From: Meloidogyne chitwoodi
Lineage: Eukaryota > Nematoda > Chromadorea > Rhabditida > Meloidogynidae
Length of the DNA: 64,000 nt
NCBI GenBank assembly: GCA_015183035.1
Contig: JACZZP010000006.1
Coordinates: 372,001-436,000 of the forward strand
Direction: 5' to 3'
Below the pieces are notes generated by a model. It was not told the origin of the DNA. It ran no database searches and saw only the letters and a list, made by a program, of their open reading frames with translations. Position numbers and translations under genes: made by a program. Position 1 is the first letter of the stretch. The number at the start of each line of letters is the position of its first letter. Positions 1 through 9,669 of the stretch are shown here, in pieces.

Positions 1-225
1 TTTAAATTAATTCTATTAAATAAATAAAAAAATATAATTAAAGAAAATTAACAAAATAAGGTCAAAAAAAACAAAATGATCGTATTTAATAAAATAAAAG
101 CTGACATTTTGTAATATTTATCATTATATGACATTTTTAATTTGAGCATTCGAAGAATTTTCTAAGGGAAATATCGTTTTGGTAACTATTTATGGTTCAT
201 TACAAAATCCCAAAATGTCTTTTAA

Positions 226-300
226 GTTGAGTTAGCTTAGTCAGAAACGTCTAGGTTTCAACCACAAAAGGTTGAAGGTTCGAATCCTTTTGAAAGAATT
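226..300 (+). repeat. tRNA-like (pol III A/B box) sequence
   Basis: An A-box-like TAGCTTAGTC (about 236) and a B-box-like GGTTCGAATCC (about 280) are spaced as in a tRNA. The middle folds as a 7-bp hairpin rather than an anticodon arm, and the flanks do not form a 7-bp acceptor stem. I read this as a tRNA-derived repeat or tRNA pseudogene, not a working tRNA. The rest of 1-373 shows nothing else I can support. Confidence 0.4.
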
Positions 301-373
301 AATTTTTATTTTGATGGGGAATAAGTCTATTAACACTAAATAAATAGTAATAAATCAAAATAAATTTGTAACA

Positions 374-1164
374 CTAAATTTCGGACAGGAAGGATTCTAA
401 AAGTGCAGAATTCACTCCCCATTCAACAATTTCGTTTTCATCATTCCTCTGCATCATCTCCTTCCTTAATTCATCTTCAAAAAAACCTGAAGGCCGATTA
501 AAAGCTGAATAGAATTTGGACATATTAGTTACTGAGGAACGTTCACGAATAAGTCGCAAAAGCTCAGAGGAAAGAGGGCCTAATTGGTGTTTTCTTTTGT
601 AAGGTATATTTGTATCATCACATTGTTCAAACAAATCTTCTGTCGTTGGAAGTTGATAACTTAAATTTAAATTTTAAAAACTTAAAACTTCTTCAGATGA
701 TATGGATTAAATATATTTGAATCCTTCACATCCCCATATAATTTCTATTATATTTAAAAGGTAAACCTGCTACAATGTCCAACAGATTCGTCTCCACTTG
801 CTTCACTTGTACATTCAATTTGTAATTTATTTTCACTAATTTGAACAAGATCTTCACTTATTTGAAATTCATTCTCATTCATTTGAACATGATCTTCACG
901 TATTTGAACTTTATGCTCAATTATTTGTGCTTTATCTTCACTAATTTGAGCTTCATTTTCACTCATTTGAATTTCACTTTCACTTATTTGAACTTCATTC
1001 CCACTCATTTGAGCTTCACTTTCACTCATTTGTACATCATAAATTGAATTTTCTTCTTGTTTGATTTCATTCTCATCAATATCTTCTATATTTTGATTAA
1101 TCTCAGATTGACCTGAGGATGATGAATTCTCTTCAATGTTAGCTAATTCTTGACTTTGATTCAT
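374..1164 (-). CDS. Acidic heptad-repeat protein, function unknown (227 aa)
   Basis: Two-exon model: exon 1 1164-767 and exon 2 659-374, joined by a GT...AG intron of about 107 bp in phase 2 (AG + T gives Ser). The first half is very acidic and holds about ten tandem 7-residue units of the form QISExEx/QMSENEx (roughly residues 45-115), probably helical or coiled-coil. The unique C-terminal half (from YQLPTTEDLFEQ) is not acidic-repetitive, ends at a clear stop, and I do not recognise it. No signal peptide or membrane segment is visible. It is the last of four minus-strand genes and begins about 245 bp after the eL27 stop. The exact start ATG is the first in frame and is assumed. Confidence 0.6.
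802..1041 (-). repeat. 21-bp coding minisatellite
   Basis: About ten to eleven tandem 21-bp units that encode the 7-residue repeat of the acidic protein. Units are diverged (QMSESEA, QISEDKA, QIREDHV and so on), yet no unit breaks the frame. This suggests purifying selection on the repeat's charge pattern. Confidence 0.75.
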
Positions 1165-1409
1165 TTTATCTTAAAAATGTTTTTCAAGAATATCCGAGTC
1201 CAATAAGAAATCTATTAGATTTCTTCACAAAATCTTTCCATCAAAAATAAAATTAATCAAAAAATATGAAATGGCCTTGTACCATTATATTTTAAATAAA
1301 AATAAATTAATATAACAGAAAAAACCTTTTTTATTCTCAACAAACAAATTTAATCATTAAATAATACCAAACAATTTTAACATATTTTTTCATTCTTCCT
1401 TTCCTCTCT

Positions 1410-1942
1410 TCAAAAACGCAATTTAGTGAAAAGCCATTTGCTCTTTCCTGCCTTATATTGTGCTTCCAATTCTTTTTTGATGTGCATTTTTGCCTTACTT
1501 TTAGATTTTGGATCTTTGATTGATTCTTTGTTAACAATACTTTTGTCAAATTCAGCCTCAAAAGTGCAACGAGTTGGAAGCAAATGTTGAAGAGATGTTA
1601 CTTTAACAAATGGACGCATAGCGATACGTTTTGCAATTTTCTTTTTGCCCATTCGTTTGACAACTTTTCGTGGATATCTTAAAAGTTAATTGATCAGTTG
1701 TACTATAATTCAATTTTTAGGAGAAAACAGAAAATTAACAAAATTCCATACTCAAATTGAGACTTATCTTTTCAAAAATATTTAAAAAATTAAGCAAACT
1801 TGTCAATTCCAGCTACTAATCCATGTCCATAAGGCCTTTCAGAAGAACCATCATCATAGCTTTTAATCACAACAGCCTTGCGTCCAGCAAAACGTCCATT
1901 TAACATAATAACAACTCTTCCAGGTTTCATAATCTTTCCCAT
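1410..1942 (-). CDS. rpl-27: 60S ribosomal protein eL27 (136 aa)
   Basis: Structural protein of the large ribosomal subunit in the cytoplasm. Exons 1942-1800 and 1677-1410 join in phase 2 to give 136 residues, the same length as human eL27. The N-terminus [20 protein letters not shown] is the KOW-type start of the family. [15 protein letters not shown] spans the splice. The second exon has [22 protein letters not shown] and the family-typical C-terminus [12 protein letters not shown]. The intron is about 122 bp. It lies third in a run of four minus-strand genes with gaps of about 150-245 bp, as expected for a nematode operon that contains a ribosomal protein gene. Confidence 0.97.
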
Positions 1943-2175
1943 TTTTTTGTTGAAAAGAATATTTTTTTTTTAATTTTAGCTGAAAATAATTGGGTTAAAA
2001 ATTTAATAAAATAACAAAATTGAAAAAAAATATAGAAATTTCATCATTGTAAAAATACAATCATGACAACAAACAAATTAAAAATGAAAACTTTATATAA
2101 AAATTTTTTTGGAAAGTCATGACAATAATATAAACACTCGAAATAAAATATGTGAGATTAATTTATTAGAATTCT

Positions 2176-3048
2176 TTAGTCACCCGTCTTTTCATTAGAA
2201 TTAAAGCCACCTCACATTAAAGTCATCCGCCTACATTAGTTAACTTAAGTATAAAATTTTTAAAATGTTTTTTTAAATAAAATTATAATAAAGATTAGAA
2301 TAAAACAAAATCATTCGAAAATCTTTTTGGAAAATATTTAATAATATTAATATAATACCTCGTTTTGAAGACACATACTCTTTAAAATGGTTCCATAACC
2401 CATTGAATGTTTGATCATTTTTTTGTGTCTTAATTAAAGATTGAGTTTCAAGCTCTTTCACGTGAGGCTTCTCAAAAAAATAATCCCAAAGCTGAATAAA
2501 AAAGTAAAACAAAAATAAAGCGATAACCTTAAAAAGAAAACCGCCAACAAAGAGAGCAAGAGGTAGGATGACTGTCAATTTAAAGTTAAGGCCATTCATT
2601 TGACCCTGTACTCCAACTATTTGTCCACTGAGACTACCCTCCAGACCAACTATTTTTCCATTGATAAGACCCAATTCTTTTTTAACATCCCCCATTTCCC
2701 CCTTCTGAAAAAATTACGAAATTATTTCACAAATGCAGTTTTGCAAAAATAATTAAAATTGTCATTAAAACAAAAATTAGGAATCTTTATTTGAAAAAAA
2801 CAAACGTACAAGTCGTTGATACGCTAATTCTTCCATTCGTTCCAAAACCTTCGCTAAGGAGTAGGAAATTTCCGGATTAATAGTCTAAAATTAGTTTTGC
2901 AAGACCTGTCTAAAATTTTTAAAAGAACCTTTTCCCCTATAGTCTCACTGCCTTGTGTATTTTCAGCCTTAGCGCCATTCGTTGTTGAATATAGAATTTG
3001 ACGTAAATTCCCTTTCGAAGCCATTAAGAGCCCAACACGAGAATTCAT
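2176..3048 (-). CDS. Small coiled-coil/membrane protein, possibly mitochondrial (174 aa)
   Basis: Four exons, 3048-2949, 2853-2810, 2704-2359 and 2210-2176, give a continuous frame. The N-terminus (MNSRVGLLMASKGNLRQILY) is basic and Ser/Thr-rich without acidic residues, like a mitochondrial presequence. A short helical region (KVLERMEELAYQRL) is followed by a polar stretch with Gly-x-x repeats (GKIVGLEGSLSGQIVG). One long or two short hydrophobic segments follow (VILPLALFVGGFLFKVIALF), then a polar tail. Coiled coil followed by a C-terminal membrane helix recalls the CCDC90/MCUR1 (DUF1640) layout, but I see no decisive motif. The exon 1 donor (GTGAGA at 2948) was chosen because it restores frame; an alternative GT downstream does not. 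About 150 bp separate it from RABGGTB and 233 bp from eL27. Confidence 0.6.
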
Positions 3049-3197
3049 TGTAAATTGATTTGATAAAAACTAGAATTTACATTAAAAAATGAATAACAAT
3101 TAGGATTCTAAATATTCAATTTGACAAAAATAACATATTAATAAATAATAAAATATAGTTAAATTTTTTATCATAATTAAAAAAAAATCAAAAAATG

Positions 3198-4462
3198 TCA
3201 AATAAACGAAAAAGATCCTAGCCTTTCTTTCTTCATACAAAAAACAGGATCAACAGATTCTAAACAATCATAGCCTAATAAGCTCAGGCCAGCTAAACCA
3301 AAAACTGTGTGGAATGGATCAGACATATCCTCAGGACGATCAGCTATTCCACCAGATTCATCGTCCTGGCTAGCAAGGATGAAACGAACGATTGAAGTTT
3401 TATCAACCCAATGAAGACGGTTGAGAATTGCAAGTGAAGATAGAACCCACCTTTAAAAAAAATAAATAAAAGTGAAAATGGCGTTCCACTGGTTATGAAG
3501 ATCCTTACTTAATTTTTTAAACTAACCAAGAATAACAAACATCAGGCAACTTTTCTGGGCGACCGCATAATCCGCCAGAAGGACATTGACGTTCGGCCAA
3601 CCATTCTGCTGTGCGTTCAACATTTATTAATTCGAGACAGCCACAGATTGCTAATGCACCAATACAGCAGTAAACCTTAATTATAATTTTGAAAAATCTC
3701 AAAAGGAGTCAAAAAACCTGTCCAGAATGGCTCTCAGACCCTGGTCTAGTTCCAAAACCTCCATCGAAATTGTAGCAGCTTCGGATGAATTCAACAGCCT
3801 TTGGAACATTAATAGCATCAAGACGTTTTAGAAAGTGAAGGGATGCAAGAGCACAGAATGAAAAACGAGTATCAACTTCTCCTGCAGCATCTCCAACAAA
3901 ACTGCCATCTTCTTGTTGTAAAGATTTGATGAAGGAAATTGTTTTTTCTGCGTCAATCTTAAGAAAAAATGAATAAAGTCTAAAATCAATTAATATAGGG
4001 CTTTTAATCTAATCCCAAAGTTTATAAAACCTGTGTCCTTTAAATATCCAAAACATACAATGTCAAGTCTCCCAAGCGTTAACGCAATTTGAATCGCGCT
4101 CAAAGTATGCAACAAATGAGGATCGTGTCCTTCAGCTGGAGCATAACCACCATTATCCCGTTTACTATTTTGGACGTAATTGATAATAAACTCTTTGTCA
4201 ACTTTATCCATTTCACCAAGCAAATCCATTGCAGTCAAACACCAGTACATTCCACTCATTCTTAAATATTCTGACATAATGTATTCATAAGAATCACGGT
4301 CACGGCTATAACCAAGAAGAAATTCTACATGTTGTTCTTTGAGTAATTCAGTAGGGGAATTTCTTGGAATTGTTATATCCCCTGAAAAAATAGAATGCTT
4401 AAATTTCTTTTAAATTTAATAAACAAACTTCGAGCAATATTCCAAACAGAAGCTAAACTCAT
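3198..4462 (-). CDS. RABGGTB: Rab geranylgeranyltransferase beta subunit (332 aa)
   Basis: Catalytic beta subunit of Rab GGTase (GGTase-II), which attaches geranylgeranyl groups to C-terminal cysteines of Rab GTPases presented by REP. Five exons (4462-4429, 4381-4059, 3957-3718, 3675-3527, 3450-3198) join in frame to 332 residues, against 331 in human. Prenyltransferase repeats are obvious: [87 protein letters not shown] and [16 protein letters not shown]. The zinc ligands of the family are kept: Asp and Cys in LPDVCYS and His in DPFHT. The C-terminus [12 protein letters not shown] also matches the family. The ATG lies inside an 8-bp target duplication left by the adjacent transposable element. 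It is the first gene of the proposed operon. Confidence 0.97.
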
Positions 4463-4466
4463 TCTG

Positions 4467-4897
4467 GGCAATCCTTAACAATTGGGGCTCCACTCCAAAT
4501 ATTAGCAGTGGCATAGTAAAAACGTGTTTTTAGGGGTTATCGAGGTAGCTGATTACGAAGCTGATATCAGTTTTTACTTATCACTAATTTTAAAAATCAC
4601 AGATTTTATCAAGATTTTCGCTCATTTGCTGATTACATGATGGGCATAGTTGGAGCAAAGACGTTAAAATGTTACGTTGTTATAAAAATCGAATAGAAAA
4701 TTCTTTTGTATTAATAAGTTGAGTAATTTGGAAAATATCCATGATAACATCTGTTATTTTTAAAATTAGTGATCAAATGATAAGGATTAGAGATAAGTTC
4801 AGATTCGTAATCAGCTACCTCGATAACCCCTAAAAACATGTTTTTACTATCTCGCTACGATTATTTGGGGTGGAGCCCCAATTGTTAAGGATTGCCT
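4467..4897. mobile_element. hAT-like MITE, 431 bp, at the RABGGTB start
   Basis: The two ends are inverted repeats of roughly 110-150 bp that begin GGCAATCCTTAACAATTGGG. They are interrupted only by scattered mismatches, for example in the GGGGTTATCGAGGTAGCTGA segment present on both arms. The element is flanked by a perfect 8-bp direct repeat TCATTCTG (4459-4466 and 4898-4905), the target-site size of hAT elements. There is no coding capacity, so it is a non-autonomous MITE. The left duplication overlaps the RABGGTB ATG (CAT at 4460-4462 on the plus strand). Confidence 0.9.
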
Positions 4898-4905
4898 CAT
4901 TCTGA

Positions 4906-5581
4906 TACTTAATAAATATTCAAAGTTATCTGATTCTTAATAAATATATTATAGTTAATGTGAAACACAAAATCAATAAAAAAAAATTATAAAAACGTGA
5001 ACTTTGTTTTCAAGACTCAAACGTCACTAATCTGGACGATTTGTCATTTAATTAATAAAATAAATATTTTGACAATATTTTCAAATTCAAAAAAACTTTG
5101 TTTACTTAGAAGAGTAAAGAACTTTTTTTATTTTTGTTTTAGTAAGGAAAAAGAAAAAATAACTCTAGTCAACGTGTACGTTTTACAAAATAAGGAGAAA
5201 GAAAGAATAAGGGAGTGTAGGAAAAATAGCTTTGTGTTCTCCCCTTTATTTATTTTACTGAAAATAGTAAATATAAATATATAAAAGTTAACATTTTTAG
5301 TCAATTGGTGGTCCGATTATTTTTTCTTTCTTCTTAGTTTATCTACCCTGTTTTATTTTGTTTTAGTTCAAAAAAAGTTAAAAGATTGTACACATTTAAA
5401 CATTTTTGGTGAGAATCATTTTTTAATAATACCTGAATGTTTTCATAATTAATTTTTAAGTCTATTTCAATGTTTTTTAAATTTGTTAATTACCAGATAG
5501 CCTTTTTATATTAATAATTTACCTTCTTTTTTATTTTTTATTTTAGTTTATTTTTAACAAAAAAACTTTAAAACTTTAATA
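4906..5581. other. Intergenic between divergent RABGGTB and SCCPDH
   Basis: AT-rich, about 680 bp including the right flank of the MITE. I see no supported gene. It should hold the SCCPDH promoter; T-rich tracts precede the ATG at 5582, and no clear TATA box or trans-splice site can be singled out by eye. Confidence 0.6.
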
Positions 5582-7859
5582 ATGTCTTCACCTTCTGTTC
5601 ACAATGACATTGAACATTTTCGTTATGATATTGTTCTTTATGGTGCTTCCGGCTTTACTGGTCAATATGTTCTTGAAAGTTTTGCTAAAAGAGAAGAGTT
5701 TGGAAAACTTTCTATTGCCATTGCTGGTCGTAGTCAGAAAAAACTTGAGGAAACGTTGGAAAATGTTGGAAAATTGACAGGTTTTTTTATGCTTCAATTT
5801 TTTAAATTAAATTTGATTAAAATTTTAGAAAAGGATTTGAGCAAAATTCCTATAATTATCACTGACTCAGAAAGTGAAGATCAGCTTGCACTTATGGCAA
5901 AACAAGCAAAGGTTATTGTTAACGTCGTTGGACCGGTATTCTTTCTACTTATTTAATTTCTATTTTAATTTTTAACTTTAAAGTATCGTTTGTATGGTGA
6001 AGCTGTAGTGAAGGCAGCTGTTGAAAACGGCGCTAGCCACGTTGACATTTCTGGAGAGCCTGCTGTATTTTTTAAACAATCTTTGACTTTAATTTTATTT
6101 AATTTTAGTGGATTGAGACTATGCAAATGAAGTATGCTGAACAAGCAAAAGAGAAAGGTGTTTATATCGTTAGCGCATGTGGATGGGATTCTATCCCTTG
6201 CGATATGGGAATGGAATTTTTGAAGAAAAATTTTGATGGAACTTTGACTTATGCTGAGACTTTTGCCAAACTTAATCCTGGAGAGTCTGTAAGTTTATTA
6301 TTCTTAAACTACTTTTTGACAAATTGTGTGTCAAAATAATTGGAAATTCTCCATTTTTAAGGGATATTCTTTTAATTCTGGAACATACCAGACTCTTGTC
6401 CTTGGCATTTGGAAGGCTAAAGATGATGGACTTGGACGTATTCGTAAAGCTATTATGCCCGAAAAGTTGGAAAAGGCTCGTTGGCGTACACCTAAACGGT
6501 TTTCTTTTTTTAAAACGTATATTTAATTTAAATATAAATTCAGTCAAACACTTTGGTGGAATGACAAATTGCAATGTTATTGTCTTCCGTTTTTGGGTGC
6601 TGATAAGAGTATTGTGCAACGTTCTCAGTATTTTGATGCCCAAATGAACCAAAAATATCCGGTTTTTTAATTTTTAGAAAAAAGAAAATAGTTTTCGTTT
6701 ATGCGCTAAAAGTCCGCAAGTTTTATCCGCATAAATAATTCGAATGGATACGTTCATTTATCGGATTTATCGGTACTGTCTATTTTGTTGTTGAAAAGGT
6801 GTTCTTTTATATCTTTAAAAAATAATTCTCTTTTGAGTTATTCGAAATTTGACTTTGCGGATAAAACTTGCGGATTCTTTTGCATTTTTTAAAAACTTTA
6901 AATTATCTTTAAGGCCACAATAGAAACTTACTTTTGTGTAAAAACTTGGTATTGGGCTTTGGCATTATTGATGTGGTTGGTAACCTTTAATTTTGCTGTA
7001 AAGTTCAATTGGTCTCGCAACATCCTTCAAAAATATCCAGGAATTTGTTCTGGCTATATGTTTAAGGAAAAGGGTCCAACACGTCAACAGGCTGAAGAGG
7101 TTTTTATTTTTTTTTAATAAATTTTTGAGTCTTTTTCTGAGTAACTGTTCATTTAAAAATGGATTATATTTAAGTAAATATTCTAATTTTTTTTAAATTT
7201 ATTAAGTAAAATATTCTCTCTTTTTTAGGCAACCTTTGAATATTGGTTCTTTGGTACTGGCTGGGAAGAGACTTCTACACCATCTTTTGATGCTGTACCA
7301 CAAAAGAAGGTTGTTGTACGTTGTGATGGTCCAGATGGTATAAATTTATTAAAAATAAATTAATTTAAATAATTTAATTAAAAAGCTGGTTATATTGCTA
7401 CTTCTGGTTGTATTTTGTCCTGTGCGATGACTATTCTTTATGATAATGGAAATATGCCGAAGCCTGGGTAAATTAAAAAAATAATTTAAAAATATTTTTG
7501 AAGCAAAAAAATTAACAAAATAAAGATTTGTTCAAAACAGTATTTTAAAGAATTTTTTAAAAATATTTCCGTCAGTGGCTTTCGAACCTCCAACTTTTTT
7601 TATCTGAGGGGAAGCACTTAACCACTATACCAAAGAGTCATAATTTTTTTATCAGCTTGAAGGGTTATGTTCCCTCACTTTAATCTTACTTTTTGTAAAT
7701 TTAACTAAAAAAAATTTTGTAAATTTTTTTTTAATAATTTTTTTTAATTTTTTTAGAGGAGTTTTTACATCTGCTGCAGCTTTCAAAAATACAGATATTT
7801 ATGACCGTTTGGCCTCTTTTGGTATTGTTTTTCGTCTTATTCCTGAAACGTCGATTTAA
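5582..7859 (+). CDS. SCCPDH: Saccharopine dehydrogenase-like oxidoreductase (433 aa)
   Basis: Ten exons (5582-5780, 5829-5935, 5984-6064, 6109-6288, 6362-6498, 6544-6661, 6914-7099, 7229-7337, 7386-7467, 7757-7859) join in frame to 433 residues, close to human SCCPDH (429). The N-terminal Rossmann fold has GASGFTG at residues 21-27. Family blocks follow: AGRSQKKLEETL, VVGPYRLYGEAVVKAA, HVDISGEPAWIE, SACGWDSIPCDMG, GTYQTLV, FKEKGPTRQQAEEA, GYIATSGCILSCAM and GGVFTSAAAF. A hydrophobic stretch from exon 7 (ALALLMWLVTFNFAVKF) matches the membrane-associated region of the family. Despite the name, the animal proteins are associated with lipid droplets and have no proven lysine-pathway activity. 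Intron 9 holds an antisense tRNA-like sequence. Confidence 0.95.
7568..7642 (-). repeat. tRNA-like sequence in SCCPDH intron 9
   Basis: On the minus strand an A-box-like TGGTATAGTGGTTAAGTGC is followed by a B-box-like GGAGGTTCGAAAGCC. The 5' GACTCTT has no complementary 3' partner and the T stem is poor. I read it as a tRNA-derived SINE head or tRNA pseudogene, inserted antisense in an intron. Confidence 0.5.
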
Positions 7860-8388
7860 TTGTTGGGAGAGGGTAAAAAAATAAAATTTAAAAAAGAAGA
7901 ATAAATTTTATAGTAAAAATTAATAATATTATTGACTTTCTTAAAAATTAAAAAAAAATATATGTTTTTTTTTTGTTTCAAATTTTGACAAATTTTATTT
8001 GTATGAAGAAAAAAAATAAATAAATAAAATCATTTTAAATTTATAATAATTTTTTGGGAATTTAATTTTTAAGTTTTTAAATGATTTTATAAAAAAAAAA
8101 TTTTTTTTCTTCCAAAATATTTTACATAGATATATGAATTTTATAAAATTAAAAAAAAGAAAATAAAGGATTACCTTCAATCGGAATTTTTTTTTTTAAT
8201 TTGAAGGTATTCCTTATTTTTTTGCCTTTTAGACCTTCATTAATTTATATGTTTTTGACTTTTTTTAATTCAAAAAAAAAATACGGTTAGAAAGAATTTA
8301 TATATTTATTTTACTAGTTTGTTGTTAAACACATTTATTTATTTTTTTAAAACAAAAATAAAATTATAAAAAATTAATTTATTTATTT
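7860..8388. other. AT-rich intergenic (convergent)
   Basis: Lies between the 3' ends of SCCPDH and the minus-strand secreted-protein gene. Long A/T runs only; nothing supportable. Confidence 0.6.
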
Positions 8389-9085
8389 TCACTGTTCTAA
8401 AGGGCTAAAAATGCCTTGTATTATTTTTCTAAGTTTATTAATTAAATCATCTGTTTTTTGTGATATTTGTGTTAAATTTTGTGAATTTGTAATGTCTTCA
8501 AGTGTTTTATTTTTTGTTAAACCTGTATAACCTTTGAAAAAAAAATTTTTTATTAAAAAAAAAATTTTTTTTTTTAATTTTTTTAACCCTATAAATTAAA
8601 AAAAAAATTTAAAAAATAAAATTAAATTACAGCATTTATATTGTCCATTACACTCATACAAATCTGGGCATTTTTGATTTATACAATCTTTAATTATTAA
8701 AAAAAAATTTTTTTTTTAAATCATTATAAAAAGGAGAGAGTTCAAAAATTGATTTTATTATTTTCTGATTTATTTAAATTTTATTTTTTTAATTTAAATT
8801 GAACAAATTATTTTAATTTATTTTTATTTATTTATTTTAATAATTAAATTAGTCTTTTTTTGAATAAATTAATTTTTTTAAGCACCCTCTCTAATAAACG
8901 CCTATTTTAAAAATAGAAATAAATTGGGTACTTTTATTAGAATTTTATTTAATTTTAATTAATTTAAAAAAATATTTACTTCCAATATTATCTGCCTTTC
9001 CATTTTCTTCAAAGCATTCTGACCGAATAAAAATAAATAAAAAATTAAAAAATATTAGAAAATGCAAAATAATATTATGGGACAT
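8389..9085 (-). CDS. Small secreted Cys-rich protein (101 aa), novel
   Basis: Three short exons, 9085-8980, 8687-8631 and 8531-8389, join in phases 1 and 1 to a 101-residue protein. Residues 1-20 (starting MSHNIILHFLIFF) are a strong signal peptide. After it comes a compact Cys region with C24, C37, C42, C48, C54 and C55 (NCINQKC, CPDLYEC, KCC), so six cysteines that could form three disulfides. The tail is polar with an amphipathic helix (DDLINKLRKIIQGIF). N-glycosylation sequons are visible (NKT, NLT). I recognise no family. The size, signal peptide and Cys pattern resemble secreted nematode effectors or antimicrobial-type peptides, but that is inference. The 57-bp middle exon and 292-bp first intron explain why ordinary ORF calling misses it. 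Confidence 0.65.
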
Positions 9086-9669
9086 TTTAAAAAATTTTAT
9101 TTTATTTTATTTTATTTAATTTTTTGAATTTTTTGAATTTTTTGAATTTTTTGAATTTTTTTAAAATTAATTTGTTATATTTATAGCAGAATTGTTTACC
9201 TTTTTTTCTTTTTTTTTAAATTTTTTAAATTTTTTTTCTTTGTTTTCCTCTTTATTTTCTGTTTTTGGATTATTTTAATTTAAAAAAAGCTTTTTTATTG
9301 TCTTCTAAAATTGTTGTTTCTATTTTTAATAATATTTTTAATTTTTGTGAATTTTTAATAAAAAAGGTAAATAAAAATAAATTTAAAAAAAAATTTAAAA
9401 ATTGTAATTAAACATTTTTTTTTAATATTTTTAATTTATTTATTAATTTAAAGAATATTTTGTTTGCAAAATTATTTTTATTTATTTTTAATACTAAAAG
9501 AAAAACATTAACGATCAATAAATAGGCAAATCATCAGCATAAAGAAAAAAGAGAATTATAGCTAAATTATAATAAACTTTATTTTTTTTGACATTTTTTT
9601 ATATTTTTTAAAAATAAAAAATTAATTTTAGAGATTATATAAAATTATTTTTTTAATTAATTAATTTTT
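9086..9669. other. AT-rich divergent intergenic
   Basis: Lies between the secreted-protein gene and the F-box-like gene. It contains a short tandem run of TTTTTTGAAT (about five units, 9118-9158). A minus-strand stretch around 9240-9360 reads as lysine-rich protein without clear borders, and I did not call it. Confidence 0.5.

Noticed and set aside
841..1047. 68-codon plus-strand frame
   Set aside because: Mirror of the coding 21-bp repeat of the acidic protein on the other strand.
2854..3048. Reading exon 1 of the small membrane protein as a 64-codon complete protein
   Set aside because: A phase-consistent donor at 2948 links it to three further exons that extend a plausible protein.
4997..5284. 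95-codon open frame in the divergent intergenic region
   Set aside because: Lys/Phe/Asn-rich composition as expected from AT-rich DNA, no splice partners, no conserved motif.
7568..7642. Functional tRNA gene
   Set aside because: No acceptor stem pairing and a poor T stem.
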